A stretch of DNA of 64,000 bases from Myxococcus eversor (GCF_010894455.1 NZ_JAAIXY010000004.1:372001-436000); one strand, 5' to 3'. Positions 43,103-54,035 are shown, counted from the first letter of the stretch. Numbers and translations are program-made. The notes: generated from the sequence alone by a model not told the origin.

Positions 43103-46100
43103 ATGGCGAAACTACCGACACGCATCTCCGAGCTGCCGGCCGTCAAGCTCGCGTATCTCGCGAGCCAGCTCCGCGCCAAGAAGGACCTCCTGGCCGCGGA
43201 GCCGATCGCCGTCGTCGGCATGTCGTGCCGCTTCCCCGGCGGAGGCGAGCTGCCGGAGACCTTCTGGGAGTTCCTTCGCGACGGAGGAGATGCCACCCGA
43301 GAGGTGCCACCCGAGCGCTGGAACATCGATGAAATCTACGACCCCACGCCGGGCGCACGGGGGAAGGTGTACACGCGTAGGGGCGCGTTCATCGAGAACG
43401 TCGACCTGTTCGACCCGACGTTCTTCGGCATCCCTCCGCGCGACGCGAAGGACATGGACCCGCAGCAGCGCATGCTGCTCGAGGAGTGCTGGCGAGCCCT
43501 CGAACGCGCGGGCATCCCCCCCGCGGGGCTCACCGGGAGCCGCACCGGCGTCTTCGTGGGGTTGATGCACAACGACTACAACGTGCTCGGCTTCACCGCG
43601 GGCGTGGAGATGCACTCCGCGTCCCTCAACTACCCCTCGATGGCGGCAGGGCGCATCGCCCACACGCTCGGCCTCCAGGGGCCCGCGCTCACGGTGGACA
43701 CCGCGTGCTCTTCCTCCGCGGTCGCCATCCACCTCGCGTGTCAGAGCCTGCGCAACGACGAGAGCGACCTGGCCCTCGCGGGAGGCGTCAGCCTGAGCCT
43801 GTCGCCCCTCACCATGATGTTCGAGTGCCAGAACCGGATGCTGGCGGTCGACGGTCGCTGCAAGACCTTCGACGCGTCCGCGGATGGCTTCTCGCGCGGT
43901 GAGGGCTGCGGTGTCGTCGTGCTCATGCGCCTGTCGGACGCGCTGGCCCAGGGCAACCTCATCCTCGGCGTCATCCGGGGCTCGGCGCTCAACCACGATG
44001 GTCGCAGCAGCGGGTTGATGGTGCCGAACGGGCGCGCGCAGGAGCGCGTCATCCGCATGGCGCTGGAGGGCTGCGGCGTGGAGCCCGAGCAGATCAGCTA
44101 CGTCGAGGCCCACGGCACGGGGACCTCGCTCGGCGACCCCATCGAGATGGAGGCGCTGCGTTCGGTCTTCGGCCGCAAGCCCACGCGAGGCACGCCGCTG
44201 TTCGTGGGCTCCGTGAAGACGAACATCGGGCACCTGGAGGCCGCCGCCGGAGTCTCGGGGCTCATCAAGGTGCTCCTGGCCCTCCAGAACGAGGCCATCC
44301 CCGCGCACCTCCACTTCTCGCGGCCGAACCCGAACATCCGCTGGGATGACCTGCCCGTGGTCATCCCCACCGCGCTGCGGCCCTGGCCCAGAGGCGAGCA
44401 GCGGCGGCTCGCGGGGCTCAGCAGCTTCGGCTTCAGCGGCACCAACGTGCACCTCGTCGTGGAAGAGGCGCCCGTCCTGCCCCGGCCCCCGGTGGAGCGC
44501 GAGCGCCCCATCCACCTGCTGACCCTGTCCGCGAAGACGGAGGCCGCCCTGGAGGCGCAGGTGGAGGTGCATGAGTCCGCTCTGTCGGATGACAACGTGG
44601 TTCTCGGGGACTGGTGCTTCACGGCCAACGTCGGCCGGTCCCACTTCGAGCATCGCGCGGCCGTCACGGGCGCCACCGCGGACGAACTCCGGACGGGCCT
44701 GTCGCGGCTGCGCGCCGAGAAGCCGCGTCCCCAGCGCGAGCCGCGACGGGGGACGGAGAGCCCGAAGCCGGTCTTCCTGTTCACGGGGCAGGGGTCGCTT
44801 CGTCCCGGAGTGGGCCGAGAGCTCGCCGAGACCTGGCCCGTGTTCCGCGCGGCGGTGCGGCGCTGTTCGAGCGCTCTCCTCGGGCTGATCGAGCCGCGGC
44901 TCGAGGACATCCTGCATGGCGAGGAGTCCGCCTCCCTGCTCGCGGACACGCGCTATGCCCAGCCCGCGCTCGTGGCGTTCGAGTTCGCGCTCTCGGAGCT
45001 GTGGACCTCCTGGGGAATCGTCCCGGGCGCGGTGGCCGGGCACAGCCTGGGCGAGTACGCGGCGGCCGTGGTCGCCGGGGTCCTCTCCATCGAGGACGCG
45101 CTGAAGCTGGTCGTCGAGCGCTCGCGGCTCATCCACGAGGCCCCGGGCGAGGGCGCGATGCTGGCCGTCAACGCGTCCCTGGAGTCGCTGACCCAGGAGC
45201 TCGCCGCGCGCTCCCATCTCATCTCCCTCGCGGCGATCAACGGCCCCGAGGACCTGGTCATCTCCGGGGACCGCGCGGCGATCTCCGAGGTCGCGGGGGA
45301 GCTCGCGCGCAAGGGCATCGCCTGCAAGCCGCTGCCCGTCACGCACGCCTTCCACTCTCCGCTGATGGACGCGGTGGTGGCGCCCTTCGAGGCGTGCTTC
45401 GACGGGGTGCCGCTCGCGGTGCCGCGAATCCCCTTCGTCTCCGCGCTGGAGGGCAGGCTCGTCGCGGAGGAGCTGACCCGGCCCGGGTACTGGTGCCGCC
45501 ACCTGCGTGAGCCCGTCTCCTTCGCCGCGGCGCTGGAGGCCCTGCGCGAGCAGCAGCACCGGACGTTCCTCGAGGTGGGCCCCGCGCCGGTCCTCTCGGG
45601 CATCGGTCTGCGCGGCTTCCCGGACGCGGAGGAGCTCTGCTGGCTCCCGAGCCTGCGCCCCTCGTCCGGAGAGACGGCACAACTGCTCTCCACCCTGAGC
45701 GCGCTCTACGTGCGCGGCTTCGAGGCGGACTGGACCGCGTTCGATGCGCCCTTCGAGCGGCGGTCGGTCACGCTGCCGACGTATCCCTTCCGCCGCGAGC
45801 GCTATTGGATCGACTCCGCGACAGGCGGCTCCCCGGGCTCCATGTCGGAGCGGGGGACTGCTCGCGACAAGGTCCATCCGCTCGCGGGCGTACCGTTGTC
45901 CCTGGCGGGGACGAAGGAGCTGCGCTTCGCGGCGCGCTTGAGCGCCCGTGAGCCCTCGTTCCTCGCCGAGCACCGCGTCTTCGGAACGACGGTGCTGCCG
46001 GCCGCCTGCTACGTCGAGATGGCGCTGGGGGCCGCGCACTTCGCGGCGCGGTCGGAGCCGTTGTTCGATCTGCTCTCGTTCGAGCTGGAGCGCCCGCTCG

Positions 46101-48616
46101 TGCTCGGCGAGGGCTGTGACGTCCAGACGGTGCTGACGCCGGAGGCGGGGCGCACGCACTTCGAAATCCACGGTCAGGCCACGACGGGCACCGAGCGGGA
46201 CTGGGCTCGCCTCGCCCACGGGTACATCGTGGAGCACCGCGAGTCCGCGCGCCCCGTCGACCTGGACGCCGAGCTGTTCGCGCGTTTGTCTCCGCCCCGT
46301 CCGGTCGACCCGTTCTACGAGCTGATGGCACGCCATGGCATCGAGTACGGTCCGTCGTTCCGGGCCATCGACGCGCTGAGGTTCGGCGAGAAGGCCTGTC
46401 TCGCCCATGTCCGGCTGCCCGACAGTCAGGTCGTCGGGATGGGCGAGTACCGGCTGCATCCGCTCATCCTCGATGCCTGCTTCCAGACAGTCGCCGCGCT
46501 GTTCATGGAGGAGGCGAAGGAGGCGACGGACCACCGGCAACGGATGCCGGTCGCCATCCAACGCCTGCGCTGGTTCAAGAAGCCCGGAAGCAGCGCCTGG
46601 GTGCATGCGCGCCACGACGGCCGCTCCTCCACCTCCGACGAGCTGCTGAGCATCGACCTGCGCATCCTCGGAGAAGGGGGAGAGGTCATCGCCGAGGTCG
46701 AGGGACTGCTGCTGAAGCGGATCGACCGGCGCGCGCTGATGACCTCGTTCTCCGACTCCGCGCGGGAGCTGCTCTTCGAGCTGGCGTGGCGTGAGCAAGA
46801 GGCACCCCGGGCGTGGACCCCACTTCCTCCCCAGCCCGGTCGCTGGCTGTTGCTCGCGGACTCGGGCGGCGTCGCGGAAGGGCTGAAGGAGCACGTCCTG
46901 CGCCACGGCGGGACGTGCGAGGTCGTGACACCGGGCCCGGGCTACGAGCGCTCCGAGCCGGGCCACGCCCGCATCGACCCGAACGACCCCGAGGGCTTCG
47001 CCAGACTCCTCCAGGCGCTGTCCGCGGAAGGCGCCGCGCCGACGACCGTCGTCTGTCTCTGGGGGCTCGACGAGCCGGGGACCACGGCGCTCTCGCCGGA
47101 GTCGCTGGCGGGTGCCACGGCGCGAAGCGCGACAGGCGTGCTCCACCTCGTCCAGGCCATGGCCCGCGCCACCTGGGCCCAGCGGCCCGCGCTGTGGCTG
47201 GTGACCCGAGGCGCCGTCGCGGCCACGCCGGGGGATGTCGTGGAGGGCCTCGCGCAGTCGACGCTCTGGGGGCTCGGCCGCGCCGCCGCCATCGAACACC
47301 CGGAGCTGGGCTGTCGGCTGGTGGACCTGGACGACGCGGAGGACGCGGCCTCGCGGTTGTTCGAGCGGATGGCCCGTGCGCCGGGGGAGAACATGTTGGC
47401 CCTGCGAGGCTCCCGGCTCCTCGCGGCCCGGCTCGTGCGGCCTGGTGCTCCGTCGAGCAGCGCCAGTCCGATGAGGATTCACGCCGACGGCGCGTATCTC
47501 ATCACAGGAGGGCTGGGCGCCCTCGGGCTCGCCACCGCGGCGTGGCTGGTGGAGGCCGGGGCTCGCCAACTGGTCCTGGTTGGCCGCGGAGCGCCGGGCG
47601 AAGAGGCGAAGCTCCGACTCGACGAGCTGCGCGAGCGCGGCTGCGAAGTCTTGGTGGCGCGCGCCGATGTCTCACGCGCGGAAGACGTGCGGCGGCTCGT
47701 GGAGGAACTCACCGCGAGAGGCTCGCGGCTGCGGGGCATCTTCCACACCGCGGGCGTGCTGGAGGACGGCGTGTTCCTGCGGCAGGACCGGGAGCGTCTC
47801 GCGCGCGTGCTCGCGCCCAAGGTGCTGGGAGCGTGGAACCTGCACCAGGCGACGGTCGGGCTCCCGCTCGACCTCTTCGTCATGTACTCCTCCGCGGCGT
47901 CGCTCATCGGTGTCGCCGGGCAGGCCAACTACATGGCCGCCAACACCTTCCTGGATGCGCTGGCGCACCACCGGCGCGCGAAGGGGCTGCCCGCGCTCAG
48001 CGTCAACTGGGGGCAGTGGGCCGGCGGAGGAATGGCCGAGAAGGCGCGGGGCAAGGGGCGCGCGTCGACAGCGGACGCCACCAGCCTTCCGCCCCAGCGC
48101 GCGCTGCGGATTCTCGAGGAGCTGCTGGGCCGGGACGTCGCGCAGATGGGCGTGGTGCCCGTCAACCTCTCCTCGCTGGAGGCCACGCCCTCCACGGGAC
48201 ATGGCCCCCTGTTCTCCGAGCTGGCCATGCGTGAGCAGGCCCGCACCGCCGGCACGGCGCGGATGGTGGAGCTGTTGGAGGAGTTCAGGCGCGCGGATGG
48301 CACGCGTCGGCGCGGACTCCTGATGCACTACGTCCAGGGCCGCCTGGCACCCATGCTGGGCTTCACCCCGGAGCACGAGATGCTCCAGAAGAAGATCTCC
48401 CTGAACGAGATGGGGCTCGACTCGCTGCGCGCCGTCGAGCTGAAGAACCGCATGGGCCGGGAGCTGGGCGTGGATCTGCCCATGGCCCGCTTCATCGATG
48501 GAACCGGGGTCGCCGGAATCGTGGAGGCGCTGCACGAGCAACTGGAGCTCAGTGAGTTGCTCGCGCGTGTCCCCATTCCCTCCGCTCAGTCCGAGATCGA
48601 GGAGCTGACGCTATGA
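43103..48616 (+). CDS. PKS module KS-AT-DH-KR-ACP (polyene, upstream of the NRPS)
   Basis: An 1837-residue module with all domains apparently active. KS (~32-455; DTACSSS, EAHGTGT, KTNIGH); AT (~556-860; GQGS, GHSLGE, HAFH, a malonyl-CoA type); DH (~925-1210; HRVFGTTVLP and LILDACFQ); KR (~1464-1650; GGLGALG, SS, QANYMAANTF); ACP (GLDSLRAVELKNR, ~1772). Its acidic C-terminal tail (EIEELTL) meets the TubC-type docking domain of the next protein, which overlaps it by 4 bp. It would make the last double bond before transfer of the polyenoyl chain to the amino acid. Iterative use or skipping of such modules could give products of different polyene lengths. Confidence 0.93.
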   Translation: MAKLPTRISELPAVKLAYLASQLRAKKDLLAAEPIAVVGMSCRFPGGGELPETFWEFLRDGGDATREVPPERWNIDEIYDPTPGARGKVYTRRGAFIENVDLFDPTFFGIPPRDAKDMDPQQRMLLEECWRALERAGIPPAGLTGSRTGVFVGLMHNDYNVLGFTAGVEMHSASLNYPSMAAGRIAHTLGLQGPALTVDTACSSSAVAIHLACQSLRNDESDLALAGGVSLSLSPLTMMFECQNRMLAVDGRCKTFDASADGFSRGEGCGVVVLMRLSDALAQGNLILGVIRGSALNHDGRSSGLMVPNGRAQERVIRMALEGCGVEPEQISYVEAHGTGTSLGDPIEMEALRSVFGRKPTRGTPLFVGSVKTNIGHLEAAAGVSGLIKVLLALQNEAIPAHLHFSRPNPNIRWDDLPVVIPTALRPWPRGEQRRLAGLSSFGFSGTNVHLVVEEAPVLPRPPVERERPIHLLTLSAKTEAALEAQVEVHESALSDDNVVLGDWCFTANVGRSHFEHRAAVTGATADELRTGLSRLRAEKPRPQREPRRGTESPKPVFLFTGQGSLRPGVGRELAETWPVFRAAVRRCSSALLGLIEPRLEDILHGEESASLLADTRYAQPALVAFEFALSELWTSWGIVPGAVAGHSLGEYAAAVVAGVLSIEDALKLVVERSRLIHEAPGEGAMLAVNASLESLTQELAARSHLISLAAINGPEDLVISGDRAAISEVAGELARKGIACKPLPVTHAFHSPLMDAVVAPFEACFDGVPLAVPRIPFVSALEGRLVAEELTRPGYWCRHLREPVSFAAALEALREQQHRTFLEVGPAPVLSGIGLRGFPDAEELCWLPSLRPSSGETAQLLSTLSALYVRGFEADWTAFDAPFERRSVTLPTYPFRRERYWIDSATGGSPGSMSERGTARDKVHPLAGVPLSLAGTKELRFAARLSAREPSFLAEHRVFGTTVLPAACYVEMALGAAHFAARSEPLFDLLSFELERPLVLGEGCDVQTVLTPEAGRTHFEIHGQATTGTERDWARLAHGYIVEHRESARPVDLDAELFARLSPPRPVDPFYELMARHGIEYGPSFRAIDALRFGEKACLAHVRLPDSQVVGMGEYRLHPLILDACFQTVAALFMEEAKEATDHRQRMPVAIQRLRWFKKPGSSAWVHARHDGRSSTSDELLSIDLRILGEGGEVIAEVEGLLLKRIDRRALMTSFSDSARELLFELAWREQEAPRAWTPLPPQPGRWLLLADSGGVAEGLKEHVLRHGGTCEVVTPGPGYERSEPGHARIDPNDPEGFARLLQALSAEGAAPTTVVCLWGLDEPGTTALSPESLAGATARSATGVLHLVQAMARATWAQRPALWLVTRGAVAATPGDVVEGLAQSTLWGLGRAAAIEHPELGCRLVDLDDAEDAASRLFERMARAPGENMLALRGSRLLAARLVRPGAPSSSASPMRIHADGAYLITGGLGALGLATAAWLVEAGARQLVLVGRGAPGEEAKLRLDELRERGCEVLVARADVSRAEDVRRLVEELTARGSRLRGIFHTAGVLEDGVFLRQDRERLARVLAPKVLGAWNLHQATVGLPLDLFVMYSSAASLIGVAGQANYMAANTFLDALAHHRRAKGLPALSVNWGQWAGGGMAEKARGKGRASTADATSLPPQRALRILEELLGRDVAQMGVVPVNLSSLEATPSTGHGPLFSELAMREQARTAGTARMVELLEEFRRADGTRRRGLLMHYVQGRLAPMLGFTPEHEMLQKKISLNEMGLDSLRAVELKNRMGRELGVDLPMARFIDGTGVAGIVEALHEQLELSELLARVPIPSAQSEIEELTL

Positions 48617-51600
48617 AAATGGGAGAGCTGCTCGCCGAGCTGAATCGGCGGGGCCTCGAGGTCTGGGCGGAAGGGGAGCACCTGAAGCTCCGAGGCCCGA
48701 AGGGGGCCGCGGGCGAGGACCTCCGGAAGGTGCTCGCCGAACACAAGCACGAGCTGCTGGCGCTGCTGCGAGAGCGGCACCGGGTGAACGAGGAGCGCCC
48801 CATCACCCCCGTCGCGCGCACGGGGCCGGCCCCGCTGTCCTACGGGCAGCAGCGGCTGTGGTTCCTCGACCGCCTCGAACCGGGAGGTGTCGCGTACAAC
48901 CTGGTCATGCCCATGCGCGTCGAGGGGCACCTCGACGCCGTGCTCCTGGAGCGCTGCTTCGTCGAAATCGTCCGGCGCCACGAAATCCTCCGCACGCGCT
49001 ACGCCGAGCAGCAGGGCGTCCCGGTCCAACTCGTCGACCCCGAGCCACGGCTCGAGTTCGTGGTGATGGACGAGACGGAGGTGTTCGCCTACGAGCCCGG
49101 GGGCACGGAGGAGTTCCTCCGCCGCGAGGGGGAGCGGCCCTTCGATTTGTCCGAGGGCCCTCTGACCCGCGTCCTCGTGATCGACCGGGGGCCGCGCGGC
49201 CAGTACGTCCAGGTCTGCCTGCATCACATCTCGGCGGATGTCTGGGCTCGGGGAATCCTCATCCGCGAGCTGATGACCCTCTACGGGGCCTTCGCTCAGG
49301 GGCAGCCCTCGCCGCTGCCGCCGCTGCCGCTCCAGTACTCCGACTTCGCCATCTGGCAGCGGAGCCATCTGCAGGGCGACGTTCGCCGCGACCTGGTGGA
49401 CGCCTGGAAGCGACGCCTGTCCGGGATGCCTCCGCTGCTGGAACTCCCCGCGGATCGCCCGCGCCCCCGGGTGCAGACCTATGCGGGAGGGGAGGTCCAC
49501 TTCGAGATGGGGCCTCCGCTCACCGAGGCCCTGAAGGCCCTGAGCCATGCGGCCAACGCCACGCCGTTCATGGGCATGCTGGGCGCCTTCTTCGTCCTGT
49601 TGCACCGGCTCACTGGACGGGAGGACCTGGTCCTCGGCGCCAACTCCATCAACCGGACCCGCACCGAGCTGGAGCCCCTGGTGGGCTTCTTCGTCGACAA
49701 CCTGGTAATGCGCGTGGACCTCGGAGGCCGCCCGGGTTTCTCCACCGTGGTGGAGCGAGTCCGGGAGGTGGTGCTCGATGCGTTCGCGCATCAGGACCTG
49801 CCCTTCGACCTGCTTGTCGAGGAGCTGAAGCCCGCGAGAAACCCCGGCTACAACCCGCTGTTCCAGACCGTGTTCTCGTGGACGCGGGCACCCGGCGGGA
49901 TTCCGGACCCGAGCGGGATGAAGATCCTCCCGCTCGAGTTCGAGACCACCACGTCCCGCTTCGACCTCAACCTCTTCGTGGAGGACCACGGAGACCGGCT
50001 CACGGTGCGGTTCGTGTTCAACCGGGGCCTCTTCGACCGGAGCACCCTCCAGCACTACTCGGACTGCTTCCAGGTGCTCCTCCAGGGGCTCCTCACAGAG
50101 CCCCAGCGGCCCGTGTCGGAACTCCCCCTGCTTCCGGCCGCCGACCGCGAGCGCATCCTCCGACAGTGGAACGACACGCGCGCTGAGGGAGGAGCCAGCG
50201 GGCCGTGTCTGCACGAGCTGTTCGAGGCCCACGCGGCGCGGACCCCGGACGCCTGCGCCCTTGTCGTGGGGCACTGGGAGCTGACCTACGGCGAACTGGA
50301 CCAGCAAAGTGATCGGCTCGCGGTGTCGCTCCAGGCGCTGGGGGTGGGACCCGAGACGCGGGTCGGCGTCTGCATGGAGCGCTCGCCCGGGCTCATCGTG
50401 AGCCTGCTGGCGGTGCTCAAGGCGGGCGGCACGTTCCTCGCGCTCGACCCGGATGAGCCTCCCGCGCGACTGCGGCGCATCGTCGGCGATGCCCATCCTC
50501 GGGTGCTGCTCACCTCGGGTGCGCACCCGGAGCTGGAGGCCGTCGCGACGGTCCTCCACGTCGACACGTCGGGAGCACACTTCCTGGACGCCATCGGCAA
50601 GCGCCTGCGCCGGGACGTCACCCCCGACCACCTCGCCTACGTCCTCTACACCTCCGGTTCGACGGGCCAGCCGAAGGGCACGGAGGTGACGCACCGGAGC
50701 ATCGTCAACTACCTGAAGTGGAGCGTGGAGGCGTACCGGCTCGACGAGGGCACGGGGAGCCCGGTGCTCGGGTCCATCAGCTTCGACGGCACGCTGACGA
50801 GCCTCTTCGCCCCGCTCATCTCGGGACGCGCCCTGTTCCTGCTTCCACGGGGACAGGAGCTGGACCTGTTGTCCTCCAGGGACTACCTCGAGCAGGGCTT
50901 CAGCTTCATCAAGCTGACGCCCTCCCACCTGCGGGCGTTCGACGGCCTGGGGCGACTCCGGGAGGTGCTCGAGCGGACCCACGCCGTCGTGCTCGGTGGC
51001 GAGGGCCTTCATGGCGGAGACCTGGAGACGTGGCGCGAGCAGCGCCTCGCCGCGCGCATCATCAACGAATACGGCCCGACCGAGGCCGCCGTGGCGTGCT
51101 GCTTCCACGAGGTGTCCACGGGAGGAGGACCGCTCCCCGAGCGCATCCCCATCGGCAGGCCCATCCCCAACACCCAGTTGTACGTCCTGGACCGGCAGGG
51201 ACAGCCGGTGCCCGTCGGCGTGTCGGGTGAGCTGCACATCGGCGGCGCGGGGCTGGCCAGGGGATACCTGGGGCGTCCGGACCTGACGGCCGAGCGCTTT
51301 GTCCCCAACCCCTTCGCGAGCGAGTCTTCTGGCCAGGAGGGGACGCGGCTCTATCGCACGGGAGATCTGGCCCGGTACCTCCCGGACGGCACGCTCGAGT
51401 TCCTGGGTCGCCTGGACGACCAGCTCAAGATTCGCGGCCACCGCGTCGAGGCGGGAGAGGTGGAGGCCGCCCTCGCGCGGCACCCGCAGGTCATCCACGC
51501 CGCCGTGGTGTTGCAGCGCGCTCCGGGCCAGGAGCCCCGCCTTGTCGCCTACGTCCAGCCCGCGGATCCACGCACCCCCGGTGGCAGGGAGGCCCTGGAG

Positions 51601-52935
51601 GCAGCGGTGCGCGAGTTCCTCCAGGAGCAGCTCCCCGAATACATGCGGCCGTCGGTCCTCCTCGTCCTCGACGCGCTGCCACTCACGTCTAGCGGCAAGG
51701 TCGACCGCAAGGCCCTTCCTCCGCCGCCCACCGGGAGGCGGGAGAGCGGGCTCGCGGTGCGCGGCGCGGGGGCGCTGACCGACACGGAGCGAAAGCTCCA
51801 AGGCCTCTTCAGCGAGGTGCTCGGTCTCGACGCCGTGGCGCCCGGCGCGAGCTTCTTCGACCTGGGAGGGCACTCGCTGCTGGCCATCACCCTCATCGCG
51901 CGCATCCGAAGCGTCCTGGATGTGGAGGTCCCCCTCAACGAGATCTTCGAGCGGCCCTCGGTGGAGGGGCTGGCCCGGTGGATCGACGCGCAAGTCGGCG
52001 CGGTGGCCTTGCGACTGCCCGACGGCGTGGTGGCGCTGAAGCCGCGAGGACGCAACCCGCCGCTGTTCATCGCCCCTCCCTCCGCGGGCAATCCCGCCGT
52101 CTATGTCTCCCTGACGCGTCACCTGAGTCCCGAGCAGCCTGTCTTCGGCTTCCAGATGCCGGGCCTGATGGACGACGGCGTCCCCAGGGCCACGATCGAG
52201 GAGACGGCGGCGCACTACGTGGACGTCATGCGACAGCTCCAGCCGCAGGGGCCCTATCGCATCGCGGGGTGGTCCTTCGGGGGCATCGTCGTGTGCGAGA
52301 TGGCGCGCCAGCTGGAGGCCCGAGGAGAACAGGTCGCGTTGCTCGGCCTGATTGATGGCGCCTCGCTCGACCGCAAGGCCGCGCAGGACAGCCAGGACCT
52401 CCGGCAGGCGGTCTCCACGGGCTCGCAGCTCGTGAAGGTGCTGGTGGAGACCCCACTTCCACGTGACTACGAGAGCTTGAAGCTCGTGGGCGAGTGGATG
52501 GGAATCAGCCTGCCCGAGACTCCCAAGGACCTCTGGCGCAAGGACTCGGGCGGGCGGCGCACCTACCTGCGCAGATTCATCAAGGACGTGGCGCGCACGG
52601 CCCGCAACATGCTGGTCACCCTGCGGGCCGAGCGCTCCTACACCTTCACCTCGTATGGCGGCCGCGCCACCCTCTTCAGGGCCGAGCCTCCGAGCGAGGG
52701 CAGGGATTCACTCGTCGACAGCGTGCGCAGGTTCGCCCCCAATGGCGTGCAAGTCATTACGGTCCCCGGCAATCACATGACGCTCATCATGGAAGAGAAG
52801 AACGCCGCGGTGCTGGCTTCACGGCTTCAACAGTGCCTGGACGCGGTTGCTTCCGGGATGCCAATGCAAGACACCCCTCGGGCGCTGTTGCCCGCGAACG
52901 GGTGGAACGCGCAGTTCTCGAAGGAGGTCGCGTGA
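48613..52935 (+). CDS. NRPS termination module TubC-dock-C-A-PCP-TE, Asn-type
   Basis: A 1440-residue protein. TubC docking domain (1-55); condensation domain (~70-500; HHISADV, so the usual final Gly is Val); A domain (~520-1040) with code D-G-T-K-V-G-E-V-A-K. Its Thr, Lys, Gly and Glu pattern belongs to the Asn/Asp group, and Asn is expected for DKxanthene. PCP has LGGHSLLA (Ser ~1086). The type I thioesterase (~1130-1400) has GWSFGG as nucleophile motif and GNHMTLI supplying the His (~1387). The enzyme would amidate the polyene acid with Asn and release the free acid by hydrolysis. It ends in TGATG with the patatin gene, so that gene is co-translated. Confidence 0.92.
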   Translation: MKMGELLAELNRRGLEVWAEGEHLKLRGPKGAAGEDLRKVLAEHKHELLALLRERHRVNEERPITPVARTGPAPLSYGQQRLWFLDRLEPGGVAYNLVMPMRVEGHLDAVLLERCFVEIVRRHEILRTRYAEQQGVPVQLVDPEPRLEFVVMDETEVFAYEPGGTEEFLRREGERPFDLSEGPLTRVLVIDRGPRGQYVQVCLHHISADVWARGILIRELMTLYGAFAQGQPSPLPPLPLQYSDFAIWQRSHLQGDVRRDLVDAWKRRLSGMPPLLELPADRPRPRVQTYAGGEVHFEMGPPLTEALKALSHAANATPFMGMLGAFFVLLHRLTGREDLVLGANSINRTRTELEPLVGFFVDNLVMRVDLGGRPGFSTVVERVREVVLDAFAHQDLPFDLLVEELKPARNPGYNPLFQTVFSWTRAPGGIPDPSGMKILPLEFETTTSRFDLNLFVEDHGDRLTVRFVFNRGLFDRSTLQHYSDCFQVLLQGLLTEPQRPVSELPLLPAADRERILRQWNDTRAEGGASGPCLHELFEAHAARTPDACALVVGHWELTYGELDQQSDRLAVSLQALGVGPETRVGVCMERSPGLIVSLLAVLKAGGTFLALDPDEPPARLRRIVGDAHPRVLLTSGAHPELEAVATVLHVDTSGAHFLDAIGKRLRRDVTPDHLAYVLYTSGSTGQPKGTEVTHRSIVNYLKWSVEAYRLDEGTGSPVLGSISFDGTLTSLFAPLISGRALFLLPRGQELDLLSSRDYLEQGFSFIKLTPSHLRAFDGLGRLREVLERTHAVVLGGEGLHGGDLETWREQRLAARIINEYGPTEAAVACCFHEVSTGGGPLPERIPIGRPIPNTQLYVLDRQGQPVPVGVSGELHIGGAGLARGYLGRPDLTAERFVPNPFASESSGQEGTRLYRTGDLARYLPDGTLEFLGRLDDQLKIRGHRVEAGEVEAALARHPQVIHAAVVLQRAPGQEPRLVAYVQPADPRTPGGREALEAAVREFLQEQLPEYMRPSVLLVLDALPLTSSGKVDRKALPPPPTGRRESGLAVRGAGALTDTERKLQGLFSEVLGLDAVAPGASFFDLGGHSLLAITLIARIRSVLDVEVPLNEIFERPSVEGLARWIDAQVGAVALRLPDGVVALKPRGRNPPLFIAPPSAGNPAVYVSLTRHLSPEQPVFGFQMPGLMDDGVPRATIEETAAHYVDVMRQLQPQGPYRIAGWSFGGIVVCEMARQLEARGEQVALLGLIDGASLDRKAAQDSQDLRQAVSTGSQLVKVLVETPLPRDYESLKLVGEWMGISLPETPKDLWRKDSGGRRTYLRRFIKDVARTARNMLVTLRAERSYTFTSYGGRATLFRAEPPSEGRDSLVDSVRRFAPNGVQVITVPGNHMTLIMEEKNAAVLASRLQQCLDAVASGMPMQDTPRALLPANGWNAQFSKEVA

Positions 52936-54035
52936 TGCCGCATCGAATCCTGTCAATGGATGGTTCCTCCATCTCCGGTGGAGAGGGATATGTCACCACT
53001 GGGATGCTCGGAGCGCTTCGGCAGACGCTCGACTCAGGAGGCGACCGACGAACCCTGCTCAATCAGGTGGACCTCTTCGTCGGCACCTCCGCGGGTTCCT
53101 TCAACGCGGCCTTCTTCGCCAGCGAGGCGGACCCCGACAGCGCCTTCGACAAGAGCCTCCAGTTCTGGGGCGAGGCCGTCGCGATGAACCGGAAGGGCGT
53201 GTCCCTGGGACGCTCCCTGCGGGCGCTGGCTGGCGCCAGCTCGTTCCTCGACTCGAACTACATGCGCGACTTCCTGGGCGGCTACTTCGGGATGACGACG
53301 CGGCTGGGAGACCTCAAGCGCAAGGTCGTGATTCCGAGCTTCCAGCTCGATGGGCATCGCAAGGGCGTGCGGACCTGGAAGTCGAAGATCTTCCACAACA
53401 CGGGCCCGGACAATGACCCCGACCTCAACGAGTTGCTCATCGACGTCCTGATGCGCAGCGGGTCGCCTCCGCTCTCCTATCCCATCTATCAAGGGCTCAA
53501 GGACCAGGGCAGCGGCTACGTGGATGGCGGGCTCTACGCCAACAATCCCTCGCTCGTGGGACTGGCGCAGGCCATCAACAACATGTCCCGTCCGAACAAG
53601 CACGAGCAGGTGGACACGCTGGCGACCGAGCCGCCCAGCCTGGACTCCATCCTGGTGCTGTCATTGGGCAACGGCATCATGTCCACCTATCTCGCGCCGA
53701 CCTTCCGCGCCGGAGAGGCCAACTGGGGCTTCGCCCGGTGGCTCCTGGACTCAAAAGACTTGATGGTGCTGGTGAAGATGTTGCTGGAGGCGGGCTCGGA
53801 CGCGGTGAACTACCAGTGCCGAATGATTCTCCGGAAGAAGTACTTCCGGCTGAACCCCATCGTCGAGCAGCGGATCTCCGCCTATGACTTGCAGCAGGTG
53901 GGGACGGCGCTCGTCGAAATGCTGAGCCAGCAGTCCACCATGGACCAGCTCCAGCGAACGCAGCACTGGCTCGAGAAGTCCGGCTGGCTGGGGGATTCGC
54001 AGCAGGGCGCGCAGCCCTCACAGGTCGGGACCTGA
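52935..54035 (+). CDS. Patatin-like phospholipase/acyl hydrolase
   Basis: A 366-residue protein with ATG 52935 overlapping the NRPS stop by 1 bp. Patatin landmarks are an oxyanion-type N-terminus (LSMDGSSISGGEG, a variant of DGGGxRG), the nucleophile elbow GTSAGS (Ser ~48) and the catalytic Asp in YVDGGLYANNP (~195). No signal peptide or membrane helix is seen. Such enzymes cleave acyl esters of membrane lipids. In this operon it may free or move the pigment, or remodel the membrane where the pigment sits; both are inference. Length is normal for the bacterial family. Confidence 0.85.
   Translation: MPHRILSMDGSSISGGEGYVTTGMLGALRQTLDSGGDRRTLLNQVDLFVGTSAGSFNAAFFASEADPDSAFDKSLQFWGEAVAMNRKGVSLGRSLRALAGASSFLDSNYMRDFLGGYFGMTTRLGDLKRKVVIPSFQLDGHRKGVRTWKSKIFHNTGPDNDPDLNELLIDVLMRSGSPPLSYPIYQGLKDQGSGYVDGGLYANNPSLVGLAQAINNMSRPNKHEQVDTLATEPPSLDSILVLSLGNGIMSTYLAPTFRAGEANWGFARWLLDSKDLMVLVKMLLEAGSDAVNYQCRMILRKKYFRLNPIVEQRISAYDLQQVGTALVEMLSQQSTMDQLQRTQHWLEKSGWLGDSQQGAQPSQVGT

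Noticed and set aside
43112..47569. Antisense open frame of about 1480 codons across the 43.1 kb PKS gene
   Set aside because: Same GC-driven mirror effect; low-complexity Arg/Gln/Glu/His composition and no recognisable domain.
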